DNA of 21,653 bases, taken from Caldivirga sp. UBA161. Lineage in GTDB: Archaea; Thermoproteota; Thermoprotei; Thermoproteales; Thermocladiaceae. The stretch covers positions 1 to 21,653 of the forward strand of contig NZ_DAXS01000084.1 of NCBI RefSeq assembly GCF_002506515.1. The letters are read 5' to 3'. The notes under the pieces are model-generated. The model was not told where the DNA came from. It searched no databases and saw only the letters and a list, made by a program, of their open reading frames with translations. This document shows, one piece after another, positions 7,644-14,679 of the stretch. Position 1 is the first letter of the stretch; each line of letters begins with the position of its first letter. Made by a program: the position numbers and the translations under genes.

Positions 7644-8075
7644 TTAATTATCAGTGTAATTTAGGTTTACTGCATCATTGATTAAATTGGTTAATGCATT
7701 AATTGTAGTATCCCTTATGCGTTGAATAATCCATGACTTGAAAATTAATAGTGGTAGGGATGTGTTAATACTCCATGTGCTCACAACATTGCCATTATTA
7801 ACCTTAATTATGTGCTTCCCTCTTAAAGGACCCTTAATAAAGTTGAACATCACCATTAACTCTTGGCCAGATACCCTAACTAAGGCTTCCTCCCTGCTGA
7901 ATGGCCTTGGTAAGGCTAGGTTAATCAATACTCTTAAGTATGAACCAGCTTTCTCAAGAACCTTCACATCCCTATGCAAATACCAGTACCTCGGCATATT
8001 CTGAACATTACTAATGATTCTCCAAATAGTCTCAGGCGATGCATTAGCGCTCATTTCAATAGTTAACCTTATCAT
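7644..8075 (-). CDS. SRPBCC (START/polyketide-cyclase-like) protein
   Basis: 143 residues from ATG 8075. The opening strand and helix, TIEMSANASPETIWRIISNVQNMPRYW, is the typical start of the SRPBCC/Bet v1-like ligand-binding fold; a central beta-sheet (VRVSGQELMVMFNF, GKHIIKVNNGNVVSTWS) and a long C-terminal helix follow (SWIIQRIRDTTINALTNLINDAV). The ligand and role are unknown. A longer reading from GTG 8147 adds 24 residues without family resemblance. ATG 8075 is preceded by a gagggg motif about 10 bases upstream and is preferred. Coenzyme Q-binding or small-molecule transport functions exist in the family, but nothing here selects one. Confidence 0.8.
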   Translation of the reverse strand: MIRLTIEMSANASPETIWRIISNVQNMPRYWYLHRDVKVLEKAGSYLRVLINLALPRPFSREEALVRVSGQELMVMFNFIKGPLRGKHIIKVNNGNVVSTWSINTSLPLLIFKSWIIQRIRDTTINALTNLINDAVNLNYTDN

Positions 8076-8174
8076 TAACCGTATCCCCTCTAGGACAGTA
8101 TTAATAGGTTTCTCTATGCAAAATGCACTTGATTTATTACTGATCACTATGCGCTATTATGTGAGTTACTATTA

Positions 8175-8795
8175 TTAAGCTATGAAGATTGGTAATTCGC
8201 CTAAATGCAGGACCTCATCGTCGTTGACCCATGGCCCCTCAATCCAAACAGCTGCCTTGCAGGCAATACGTGCGTTACTGGCTTTCATTAACTCCTCAAG
8301 CGCATTAATAGTACTTCCAGTGGACACCACATCATCTACTATGCACACATCCTTATTGTTAATATACCTCATGGCGTATGAATCAAGAAACAGGAATTGA
8401 TCCCCCTTAGTTGTAATTGAATTAACCTTAACATGAACATACTTACCCATGTATGCCTTAACACTCTTACGGGCAACTATGAACCTAGCTATACCTAATT
8501 CCCTGGATACTCCATAGGCTAACGCTATTGCCTTAGCCTCAGGGGTCACTATAACCTCAGGATTATGAATTCTAATTAAGTTAGCTAATTCCCTTGATGC
8601 GGCACTTATGAATTCCACATCACCAAGTACAAGCTCTGAGTCTGAGGCTATGTAAGCCTTGAACCTACTATTATTTACCATAATTTCCCCAATCTCAATA
8701 ATGGGCAATATTCTCTCTAATCCAGCTATGGTAATACTGTAAGTTGCTTCACCATTATATTTAACTACACGCTTACCGCCCAGCATTATGAACAC
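8175..8795 (-). CDS. Purine (adenine-like) phosphoribosyltransferase
   Basis: Type I phosphoribosyltransferase that transfers phosphoribose from PRPP to a base. The PRPP loop is CIVDDVVSTGST near residues 149-160, and RKSVKAYMGKYV near 107-118 resembles the flexible-loop segment of archaeal adenine/xanthine phosphoribosyltransferases. VIVTPEAKAIALAYGVSRELG is the typical core preceding it. Adenine or xanthine/hypoxanthine are the likely bases; the archaeal regulator GfcR shares the fold but normally carries an N-terminal HTH that is absent here. The reading extends to GTG 8795. ATG 8786, three codons in, is 28 bases from the TATA-like aatttaatt (about 8810-8818) and may be the true leaderless start (203 residues). 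Confidence 0.88.
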   Translation of the reverse strand: MFIMLGGKRVVKYNGEATYSITIAGLERILPIIEIGEIMVNNSRFKAYIASDSELVLGDVEFISAASRELANLIRIHNPEVIVTPEAKAIALAYGVSRELGIARFIVARKSVKAYMGKYVHVKVNSITTKGDQFLFLDSYAMRYINNKDVCIVDDVVSTGSTINALEELMKASNARIACKAAVWIEGPWVNDDEVLHLGELPIFIA

Positions 8796-8883
8796 GCCTT
8801 ATTAAGGATTAATTAAATTTTTCCCTTAAGATGGCTGATTATTATTAAGTTTATTAAATAATTATTTAAATAATTGTGAAATA

Positions 8884-9001
8884 GTGGGATTGAACTGCTG
8901 TGATCAATTAAGGCATTACACAAGTGAACCAATAAACGATCAATCCAGCGCAAGATGGGGTAATAGAGGAAACTCCCACATAACCCACCTTCCAAGGTAG
9001 G
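8884..9001 (-). other. Structured intergenic segment after the MNT gene
   Basis: The gene-free stretch 8796-9017 holds two pairing signals read on the minus strand. The first is a 7-bp hairpin with UGGA loop (8984-9001); one G-U pair works only on this strand, since the plus strand would have C-A. The second is a 6-bp long-range pair between 8974-8979 and 8884-8889. The hairpin begins 17 bases after the MNT stop and could mark or protect the 3' end of the eight-gene operon. A separate small RNA is possible, but no known family was recognised. The direct repeat GATCAAT occurs twice (near 8903 and 8938). Confidence 0.3.
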
Positions 9002-9017
9002 GGAGGGATCTATGGTA

Positions 9018-9332
9018 CTATACTTTCACAATTTTACTGAACCTACTATAGTATTTTAATTTATCTGGCGTCCGTACATGTACTTCAAAGGGATCCCTAA
9101 TACCTACCTCCCAAAGCCTCTTAAGAATTATGCCCGGATTTTGCCTCGTGATTATTAGTACGTCTACATCACTGGATAAGGTGTATGTCCCCTCAGCCAC
9201 TGATCCAAACAAATAAACCTCAGCATCCTGATCCAATTCCTTAATAGTGTCCTTAATGATCCTTAAGTATTTATCCAAGTTCTTGAAGATTTCTTGCCTT
9301 TTCTTTGCTTCGTTAATTAAATAATCATACAC
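9018..9332 (-). CDS. MNT-type minimal nucleotidyltransferase
   Basis: 104 residues of the minimal nucleotidyltransferase (Pol beta-like) family, usually the antitoxin or modifying partner of HEPN proteins. The active site looks complete: GS at 43-44 (YLFGSVAEG), the metal-binding pair Asp55/Asp57 (SSDVDVLI) and a third acid Glu83 in DPFEVHV. Known MNT partners transfer AMP to the HEPN protein and thereby silence it. The GTG start at 9332 overlaps the HEPN 3' end by 8 bases, and a strong ribosome-binding motif ggaggtgat sits just upstream inside HEPN, so the two are translationally coupled. It is the last gene of the operon that begins with the ABC ATPase at 12579. Confidence 0.9.
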   Translation of the reverse strand: MYDYLINEAKKRQEIFKNLDKYLRIIKDTIKELDQDAEVYLFGSVAEGTYTLSSDVDVLIITRQNPGIILKRLWEVGIRDPFEVHVRTPDKLKYYSRFSKIVKV

Positions 9333-9711
9333 TATTCATCACCTCCTCCACAACCTTAATGAGAACCTCAGCTTCTTCCTTAGTATACTCTCTGGGAACA
9401 TAACGGGCATTTACGTATGCATCTTCAAGGACGCCTAACTCGAAGAGGTACTTACTAAGAATGCCACTGATTATTGGCTTCTCATAGTCGTGAGCTACGT
9501 CATGGAGGAATTTCAGTAAGTACCTAATGCTGTGGGTGCGGGGGTATTGAGCACCATGTTCTAAGATCTTCGCCTTCAAGAAGAGTTGCAGAGATTGCTC
9601 TAGGTTAAAAACAGCTAAATCATAAATACCATTGTTAAACTGATACTTGGCTGTGGCTGGGAAGCCCTTGGCTCTTCGAATTAGTGTATTAATCTCATCT
9701 CTACTGCTCAT
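9325..9711 (-). CDS. HEPN-domain protein, partner of MNT
   Basis: 128-residue all-helical HEPN protein. The family-like pieces are the N-terminal RRAKGFPATAKYQFNNGIYDLAVFNLEQSLQLFLKAKIL (quoted in parts: YDLAVFNLEQSLQLFLKA), the THSIRYLLKFL helix and the C-terminal ARYVPREYTKEEAE. In toxic HEPN proteins an R-X4-6-H motif forms the RNase site. Here an R-x6-H spacing occurs at Arg63-His70, but it sits in the middle helix rather than the usual place, so nuclease activity is uncertain. The ribosome-binding motif aaggtga overlaps the stop of the upstream beta-solenoid gene 9 bases away, tying expression to the transporter operon. Known pairs act as toxin-antitoxin modules; its role inside this operon is inference. 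Confidence 0.85.
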   Translation of the reverse strand: MSSRDEINTLIRRAKGFPATAKYQFNNGIYDLAVFNLEQSLQLFLKAKILEHGAQYPRTHSIRYLLKFLHDVAHDYEKPIISGILSKYLFELGVLEDAYVNARYVPREYTKEEAEVLIKVVEEVMNSV

Positions 9712-9720
9712 TAATTCACC

Positions 9721-10233
9721 TTAAGCCTTCTTCAAATTCCCCACTTCAGTGTTTATGGCTGTATATGATTCCTTGTATTCAAGAGCATCTACATCACAGT
9801 TTATGAATTCACCACGCGCCACTATAACCTCTCTAGCATCAGTGTTGATTAATGTTGCATCCTCGGCCTCAATATGATCAACGTCACTGTTCATTATCTT
9901 AACCCTCTTCCCAATGACCTTAACCACATCAACATTATATAGGATGACCTCCTCACCTTCAATTGCCTCTAAGTCGCCGTTTTGAACCTTAACGAATTTA
10001 CCTTTAATAACCTTAATGCTTTCCGGTGGGTTAACTAAATCAACATGCTCGCTTTCCATAACGCCAGTAGTATTACTCAAGTTCATGCCTCTATCCCTGC
10101 TTCGTAACTCCACTAATGATCCACCACCCAGGTTAATCTTCAGTAATCCTAAGTTTATTGACCTAGGCTTCATTCTAACGCTTCTAGGCATGCTACTGAA
10201 GTAGCTGTAGTATTTGTCGAATTTCTCGGCCAT
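9721..10233 (-). CDS. Beta-solenoid-like repeat protein, unknown function
   Basis: 170 residues, no named family recognised. Residues 1-75 are basic and Ser-rich (MPRSVRMKPRS, then LLKINLGGGSLVELRSRDRG). From about 76 on the chain consists of roughly six imperfect repeats of 15-17 residues with a hydrophobic-N-x-D/E-V-x-hydrophobic pattern: KVQNGDLEAIEG, ILYNVDVVKVIGK, KIMNSDVDHIEAE, TLINTDAREVIVAR, EFINCDVDALEYK and TAINTEVGNL. Stacked Asn/Asp turns of this type suggest a right-handed beta-solenoid, as in bactofilins and some adhesins. No signal peptide or membrane helix is seen, so it is probably cytoplasmic. Its ATG shares one base with the stop of the 39-residue gene (TAATG), which fixes the start. 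Confidence 0.8.
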   Translation of the reverse strand: MAEKFDKYYSYFSSMPRSVRMKPRSINLGLLKINLGGGSLVELRSRDRGMNLSNTTGVMESEHVDLVNPPESIKVIKGKFVKVQNGDLEAIEGEEVILYNVDVVKVIGKRVKIMNSDVDHIEAEDATLINTDAREVIVARGEFINCDVDALEYKESYTAINTEVGNLKKA

Positions 10234-10352
10234 TACCTCACCTTTAGCATGTCCCTTATTTCGCCGAGGAGCTGCTTCATTTCTTTAACCCTCTCCCTAA
10301 TCTTCTCCATGACCTCCTCATCACTGGCATTAGCATACTTAAGCTCACTCAT
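10233..10352 (-). CDS. 39-residue coiled-coil protein
   Basis: A very small gene reading MSELKYANAS, then an acidic/basic helix EEVMEKIRERVKEMKQLLGE and a terminal IRDMLKVR. Heptad-like spacing of Val, Ile, Met and Leu predicts one amphipathic coiled-coil helix. Support is positional: its ATG overlaps the upstream stop (ATGA, 10352-10349), its TAA overlaps the next ATG (TAATG), and ggtga lies just upstream. It fills the gap between the two flanking genes exactly. It is short enough for automatic annotation to miss. A likely partner is the coiled-coil tail of the two-TM protein encoded immediately upstream (inference). Confidence 0.8.
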   Translation of the reverse strand: MSELKYANASDEEVMEKIRERVKEMKQLLGEIRDMLKVR

Positions 10353-10684
10353 GGTTCACTCACCTTCTTTAAATCATCCCTAATCTCCCTAAGTACTGCA
10401 TTAACATCATCAAGCTCCTCCAGTAGGCTCCTAATGAATGCCCTATAGGTGTTTAACTGATCATTAATAACCTTCACTTGGTTATCAATACTGTCCAGTA
10501 TTGGGACGAAGGCAACTATTGCTATTATAGCCCCCCAGAATATGGCTAAGGCGCCTAGTATTGTTGCAGCTAGGAGGAATGGCCATGAACCAACTTTAAA
10601 AGCCATGTAGAATAAGGCCACTGGAACCCCTGCGCCTATCACTAGGCCTGAAATGAGCATTACCACTATTGATGCATAGGGCAT
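10349..10684 (-). CDS. Two-TM protein with C-terminal coiled coil
   Basis: 111 residues from ATG 10684, five bases after the TGA of the ArsR-like gene. Two transmembrane helices (about 5-28 and 36-63) are joined by a short loop with Lys and Trp (FKVGSWPF). A charged C-terminal helix follows at about 67-108 (DNQVKVINDQLNTYRAF, LLEELDDVNAVLREIRDDLKK) and predicts a coiled coil. A longer open frame upstream to 11005 overlaps the ArsR-like gene in another frame and is not real. No named family was recognised. As it sits in an ABC-2 transporter operon, it could be an accessory subunit or scaffold for the beta-solenoid protein (inference). Confidence 0.8.
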   Translation of the reverse strand: MPYASIVVMLISGLVIGAGVPVALFYMAFKVGSWPFLLAATILGALAIFWGAIIAIVAFVPILDSIDNQVKVINDQLNTYRAFIRSLLEELDDVNAVLREIRDDLKKVSEP

Positions 10685-10686
10685 TC

Positions 10687-11001
10687 TCACTTGGATGAAT
10701 CCGCCAATTGCTCTAGTAGCTGCTTGTCTATTACTAATCTGAAGTCCCTCACCCTGTATACCTTCCTTAAATGGGGCCTCGGCTCCTCCTCCACCACGTA
10801 GGAGCCCTCTATTAAGCCTGACTCCTCCAGTATTTTCAAATGCATGTGGGCTAGGGCGTAGGGTATGTGTAGGTTTTGGGCAACATCCTGTATGAAGGTT
10901 GGCTTCTTCACCAGCATTAACAGCATCCGCACCCTCAGGGGGTTTGCTAAGGCCCTCCCAATCTTCACCAAGTCCTCCGGTGAGTTCACTTTTAAACTCA
11001 A
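10687..11001 (-). CDS. ArsR-like winged-helix transcription regulator
   Basis: 104-residue winged-helix DNA-binding protein. The motifs are ALANPLRVRMLLML (helix 1-2), DVAQNLHIPYALAHMHLKILEESGLI (the helix-turn-helix, seen as HLKILEESGLIEG) and a wing around EEPRPHLRKVYRV. There are no metal-sensing cysteines, so an arsenic or metal sensor is unlikely. The start is TTG 11001: the preceding gaggtga is a good ribosome-binding site and the codon overlaps the permease stop as TTGA. Its place inside the operon suggests autoregulation, possibly through the 13-bp palindrome at 12650-12662; this is inference. Confidence 0.88.
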   Translation of the reverse strand: MSLKVNSPEDLVKIGRALANPLRVRMLLMLVKKPTFIQDVAQNLHIPYALAHMHLKILEESGLIEGSYVVEEEPRPHLRKVYRVRDFRLVIDKQLLEQLADSSK

Positions 11002-11738
11002 CCATTCACCTCACCCCTAATTACCGCATACCTGGCTATTAAGATTGACGCTGAGGAATAAACCAGAAGCCCCAGTAACCCCTTAATTAATTCAACTTGA
11101 TTAAGGCTTAGTGAACCATTAATTGCAAGAGCCATGTAAGTTGTGGGTAAGGCTAGGCTAACGTACCTTAACGCTGGGGGAAGTATGGTGATTGGGTAGT
11201 AGACTGGGGCTAGTAGGAGTAGTGGCCATGGAATTATTTGAGCTAACTGATTTACAATCCTATAATTCTTAATCCCCATGGCTAACGCATATCCTAGTAA
11301 AGCTGAGGAAAGCGATATGAATACTGCTGTTGCTATAGTAGCTAATATCTGTACTACACCATAGGATACACCTATTACTAATACTGATAAGATTAGGAGT
11401 GAGGCTATTGATGGTAAGTTAAGTGTAATTAATTGAGTAATATAACCAAGTGCAATATCCCAGTGGCCTGCACCATTGGAGAATAGGAGAGTATATACTG
11501 CTGATCCCCGCCTAAGGTATGCTAAGTCCTGGGACGTGCCTAGGAATGGTATGAGGAAACTCGTGTTAACTACGGTACCAACTACGAAGTAACTCATGTA
11601 CTGGGGATTACCCACAATTTTAAGTAATGTAAGCCATAGGATTGGGAACATTAGTGTAAAGGCTAATACTGCGTAAATCCAATTCCTACTGCTAAGTATA
11701 ATGTACTTAGCCACAGTATAGGTTTTACTCAGCCTCAT
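10998..11738 (-). CDS. ABC-2 type transporter permease
   Basis: Integral membrane partner of the upstream ATPase. About six transmembrane helices are visible (for example WIYAVLAFTLMFPILWLTLL, a NTSFLIPFLG segment, and a final GLLGLLVYSSASILIA). The architecture matches ABC-2 exporters of drugs, lipids or polysaccharides; the substrate is not deducible. The frame is open to ATG 11795, but ATG 11738 (MRLSKTYTVAKY) is preferred, because it is preceded by ggtggtggt and reduces the overlap with the ATPase from 71 to 14 bases, giving 246 residues. Its stop overlaps the TTG of the ArsR-like gene by 4 bases. Confidence 0.85.
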   Translation of the reverse strand: MRLSKTYTVAKYIILSSRNWIYAVLAFTLMFPILWLTLLKIVGNPQYMSYFVVGTVVNTSFLIPFLGTSQDLAYLRRGSAVYTLLFSNGAGHWDIALGYITQLITLNLPSIASLLILSVLVIGVSYGVVQILATIATAVFISLSSALLGYALAMGIKNYRIVNQLAQIIPWPLLLLAPVYYPITILPPALRYVSLALPTTYMALAINGSLSLNQVELIKGLLGLLVYSSASILIARYAVIRGEVNG

Positions 11739-12579
11739 GACCACCACCGAATACTTCAATGAAGACATCCTCAAGGGATGGTTCCTTAACCTCAAACCTA
11801 ATCCTCCTCTTAATTAAATCATTAATCACGTTAATTGCGTCATCCCAGGGAACCCTAATTGGCTTATCACCATCATCGCTCCTAACCTCAACCCACGGTA
11901 GCTTCCGCCTTAATTCACTTGGTGAACCCTCCATAAGTATCCTCCTATTCATTAAGTATACTCTATCGCTAAGCTCCTCAGCCTCATGAATATAATGCGT
12001 GGTTAATATCATTGATGATCCATTATCCCTAGCACTCCTAATGGCTTCCCAAATACTCCTCCTATTCTGAGCATCAATACCGACTGTGGGTTCATCTAGG
12101 ATTATTAACCTTGGCCCACATGCTATTGCTGAGGCCACTAGGACTAGCCTCTTCATTCCCCCTGATAACTCATCAATAAGTTTATTCCTATAATCCCTAA
12201 GCCCAACTAAATCAATCGCCTCCTTAACGCAATCCTTAACCATACCCTTAGGCACACCCCTAAGCCTAACCAGCATTTCAACATGCTCAGTAACCTTAAG
12301 TAATTGAAATGGTGTAGCCTCCTGGGGAACAACACTCATTACACCACTATCCTTAGCCTTACTTGGATTCACGCCAACTATTAAGACCTTACCCTTATTG
12401 GGCATTAATTCACCGTAAATTTGCCTAAGCAGTGTGGTTTTACCTGCCCCATTTGGGCCTAGTATTGATGTTATTTCACCCTCATTAACATGAATATTAA
12501 TATCCTCATTAACTACTACACCGTTGAATGACTTCCATAACCCCTTAACCTCCACTATTGTATCGCTTGGATTCTGCAT
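11725..12579 (-). CDS. ABC-2 type transporter ATP-binding protein
   Basis: 284-residue ABC ATPase powering the permease encoded next. All functional motifs are present: Walker A GPNGAGKTT (about 40-48), Q-loop VVPQEAT, signature LSGGMKRL, Walker B LIILDEPTVGID and the switch His in LTTHYIHEAEEL. The C-terminal 60 residues (RVPWDDAINVINDLIKRR, then PSLEDVFIEVFGG) are the usual ABC-2 exporter ATPase tail. It is the first gene of the eight-gene unit. The ATG at 12579 has no ribosome-binding site but lies about 28 bases from a TATA-like box, so the operon mRNA is probably leaderless. Confidence 0.93.
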   Translation of the reverse strand: MQNPSDTIVEVKGLWKSFNGVVVNEDINIHVNEGEITSILGPNGAGKTTLLRQIYGELMPNKGKVLIVGVNPSKAKDSGVMSVVPQEATPFQLLKVTEHVEMLVRLRGVPKGMVKDCVKEAIDLVGLRDYRNKLIDELSGGMKRLVLVASAIACGPRLIILDEPTVGIDAQNRRSIWEAIRSARDNGSSMILTTHYIHEAEELSDRVYLMNRRILMEGSPSELRRKLPWVEVRSDDGDKPIRVPWDDAINVINDLIKRRIRFEVKEPSLEDVFIEVFGGGHEAE

Positions 12580-12600
12580 CAGATAAAACTGATAGTGTTT

Positions 12601-12612
12601 GGTTTTTAAATA
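12601..12612 (-). promoter_or_regulatory. TATA-like box of the eight-gene operon
   Basis: On the minus strand the core reads atttaaaaacc, centred about 28 bases upstream of the ATPase ATG. That matches the archaeal TATA-to-start spacing for leaderless mRNA. Confidence 0.5.
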
Positions 12613-12649
12613 TTACATTATAATAAAGTTTTTATGGCTACCATGCAGT

Positions 12650-12662
12650 ACGCATGATGCGT
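12650..12662. promoter_or_regulatory. Perfect 13-bp palindrome, candidate operator
   Basis: ACGCAT-G-ATGCGT is a perfect 6+1+6 palindrome. An overlapping inverted repeat CATGC (12642-12646) / GCATG (12652-12656) adds further symmetry. It lies in the 159-base divergent region, about 40 bases upstream of the operon TATA box and about 50 upstream of the gatE TATA box. A dimeric winged-helix protein, such as the one at 10687-11001, could bind it. This is a hypothesis. Confidence 0.4.
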
Positions 12663-12710
12663 TATTCCCATAAATATAAGATTAAGTGCCAAGTTAACTT
12701 TGTGGTGAAG

Positions 12711-12720
12711 GTTAAAAATA
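12711..12720 (+). promoter_or_regulatory. TATA-like box for gatE
   Basis: gttaaaaata is centred about 24 bases before the GTG at 12739, consistent with leaderless initiation and supporting that start. Confidence 0.5.
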
Positions 12721-12738
12721 CTTAATTAACTACTTCCT

Positions 12739-14607
12739 GTGGTTAAGCTTGATTATAGGGCGCTTGGGCTTAAGGTGGGTTTGGAGATACATATTCAGTT
12801 GGATACTGGGAGGAAGCTATTCTGCCATTGTAAGCCTGAATTAAAGAATACTGAACCAGACTTCAGAATTATTAGGAGGCTTAGGCCAGCAATGAGTGAG
12901 TTAAGTTCCATTGATCCGGCTGCTTTATGGGAGTTCAGAAAGATGAAGACCATGATGTATGAGGGTTTTAATGACGTCACCTGCCTTGTGGAGTTAGATG
13001 AGGAACCACCTCATGAACCTGATGAGGAATCCCTACTCCTAGCCCTAGCCGTTTCAAAGGCGTTCAATGCTAAGGTGTTTGATGAAGTTTACGTCATGAG
13101 GAAGGTCGTTATTGATGGTTCCAATGTATCAGGCTTCCAGAGGACAATGGTTATAGCTCATGATGGTTTAGCCGAATTCCTGAACTATAAGGTGCCAATA
13201 TGGACAATATCCCTTGAGGAGGATGCAGCCAGGAGGATTGAGGATAAGGGTGATGTAGTTGTGTATAGGCTTGATAGGTTAGGTATACCCCTAATTGAAG
13301 TTTCCACAGGACCCATGGAGTACCCACCAAGCTCAATAATGGAGGTTGCATGGTTAATAGGTAGGACAGTCATGAACACTAGGCGCACTAAGAGGGGGCT
13401 TGGAGCCATTAGGCAGGACTTAAACATATCCATTGTGAATGGAGCTAAAACAGAGGTTAAGGGTGTACCAGAATTATCACTAATACCCAAGGTCATTGAG
13501 TATGAGGCGCTTAGGCAAGTTAACCTACTTAAGATTAAGGATGAATTAATCAATAGAGGCTTATCAAAGGAATCCTACACACCTGACCTCATTGATGTAA
13601 CGGGCGCATTCTCATCAACCAAGTCAAGCATCGTTAAGAGGGTAATTAATGAGGGAGGCATGGTAGCTGCACTTAAGGCCCCTGGGTTAAGGAATATATT
13701 GGGCTTTGAACTCCAACCTGGAAGGAGGTTTGGTAGTGAGTTGGCTGATAGGGTTAGGGCCTGGACTAGGTTAGGTGGGTTAATACATAGTGATGAATTA
13801 CCCGGATATGGTATAAGTAAGGAGGAGGCGGCTGCAGTGGCCAGTAGGCTTGGGGTTGACTCATTCATACTCCTAATGGGCCCACCAGGTAATGAACTAC
13901 AGGAGGCTGCCAGGGTTATTGTGGATAGGATTAAGGAAGCCTTCGATGGTGTACCTGAGGAGACTAGGGCTGCCAGGGAGGATGGTACAACATACTTCAT
14001 GAGGCCTAGGCCAGGTGCAGCTAGGATGTATCCTGAAACTGACCTTAGGCCCATTAGGATAACCTTTGAGCTTCTGGCTAAGGCTGATAAGTATGTTCCT
14101 GAACCTATTGATAAGCAGATTGAACGCTACACCTCAATGGGTATGAGTAGGGAGTTGGCTAGGCAATTGGCATCATCAGAGTACTCCATTGAGGCCGAGG
14201 AGTTAATTAGGAAGTATGAGGGCAAGGTTAATCCAACTCTCGTAGCATCAATCTTCGTAAACATGATTGGAGGCATGGGTAAGGATGTTAGCCAACTTAA
14301 CCTATTTCAAGTTATTGATAAGCTTCTTGAACTATACGTAAACGGTAAGGTGACTAGGGAGGCTATTCAGGATGCTATTCAAAAGTACGTGGAGGAGGGT
14401 GGGGGAAGGGGTATTGAGGATGTGATTAATGAGGAGGGCTTATGGAGAATGCAGTATAATGAAGTTGAATCAATAGTTAAGTCACTTATTAATAATGGCG
14501 TTAAGGATAAGGGTAAGTTAATATCAATTATAATGAGGGATTACAGGGGTAAGGTTGATATACGTGATGTTGAGAAGGCAATTAATGAACTTTTAAATAA
14601 GGGATGA
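12739..14607 (+). CDS. gatE: Glu-tRNA(Gln) amidotransferase subunit E
   Basis: tRNA-recognition and kinase/transamidase subunit of the archaeal GatDE complex, which turns Glu-tRNA(Gln) into Gln-tRNA(Gln). The 622 residues start GLKVGLEIHIQLDTGRKLFCHC, the GatB/GatE signature, and include the RRLRPAMSE, SGFQRT and LGAIRQDLNISI motifs. An AspRS-like insertion typical of GatE (absent from bacterial GatB) spans about 325-440. A helical YqeY-like tail at about 510-620 (NEEGLWRMQYNEVESIVKSL) binds tRNA. The start is GTG (VVKLDYRALG), fixed by the TATA spacing. gatD, often adjacent, is not in this window. Divergent from the ABC operon. Confidence 0.97.
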   Translation: MVKLDYRALGLKVGLEIHIQLDTGRKLFCHCKPELKNTEPDFRIIRRLRPAMSELSSIDPAALWEFRKMKTMMYEGFNDVTCLVELDEEPPHEPDEESLLLALAVSKAFNAKVFDEVYVMRKVVIDGSNVSGFQRTMVIAHDGLAEFLNYKVPIWTISLEEDAARRIEDKGDVVVYRLDRLGIPLIEVSTGPMEYPPSSIMEVAWLIGRTVMNTRRTKRGLGAIRQDLNISIVNGAKTEVKGVPELSLIPKVIEYEALRQVNLLKIKDELINRGLSKESYTPDLIDVTGAFSSTKSSIVKRVINEGGMVAALKAPGLRNILGFELQPGRRFGSELADRVRAWTRLGGLIHSDELPGYGISKEEAAAVASRLGVDSFILLMGPPGNELQEAARVIVDRIKEAFDGVPEETRAAREDGTTYFMRPRPGAARMYPETDLRPIRITFELLAKADKYVPEPIDKQIERYTSMGMSRELARQLASSEYSIEAEELIRKYEGKVNPTLVASIFVNMIGGMGKDVSQLNLFQVIDKLLELYVNGKVTREAIQDAIQKYVEEGGGRGIEDVINEEGLWRMQYNEVESIVKSLINNGVKDKGKLISIIMRDYRGKVDIRDVEKAINELLNKG

Positions 14608-14650
14608 GGGTAACTTAAGAATGCGTAACCAATGGTTTAAGAGTACTATA

Positions 14651-14659
14651 CTTTAAAAT
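14651..14659 (+). promoter_or_regulatory. TATA-like box for the TldE-like gene
   Basis: ctttaaaat is centred 25-26 bases before ATG 14680, indicating a separate leaderless transcript rather than read-through from gatE. Confidence 0.5.
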
Positions 14660-14679
14660 GGGGTTACAACACCTAACTA

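Noticed and set aside
8884..8900. tRNA T-arm-like sequence (minus strand AGTTCAATCCCACT), considered because split tRNA genes occur in Caldivirga
   Set aside because: The 5' side of the arm does not pair with the 3' side, and no D-arm, anticodon arm or acceptor partner could be fitted.
8966..8977. RNase P RNA-like motif gaggaaactccc
   Set aside because: The rest of the RNA would have to extend into the MNT gene, and no CR-IV or CR-V type motifs were found.
8813..8995. 60-residue minus-strand frame with TTG start
   Set aside because: No ribosome-binding site, no protein-like pattern, and it covers the paired sequence elements of this intergenic region.
10685..11005. N-terminal extension of the two-TM protein (107 extra residues in frame)
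   Set aside because: It overlaps the ArsR-like gene in another frame, reads as Gly/Pro/Arg-rich low-quality protein, and ATG 10684 directly follows the regulator's stop.
11739..11795. Longer permease start at ATG 11795
   Set aside because: It would overlap the ATPase gene by 71 bases; ATG 11738 has a ggtggtggt ribosome-binding site and a normal short overlap.
13575..14054. 159-residue minus-strand open frame within gatE
   Set aside because: Shadow of gatE in the opposite strand; Ser/Pro/Leu-rich composition typical of antisense frames.
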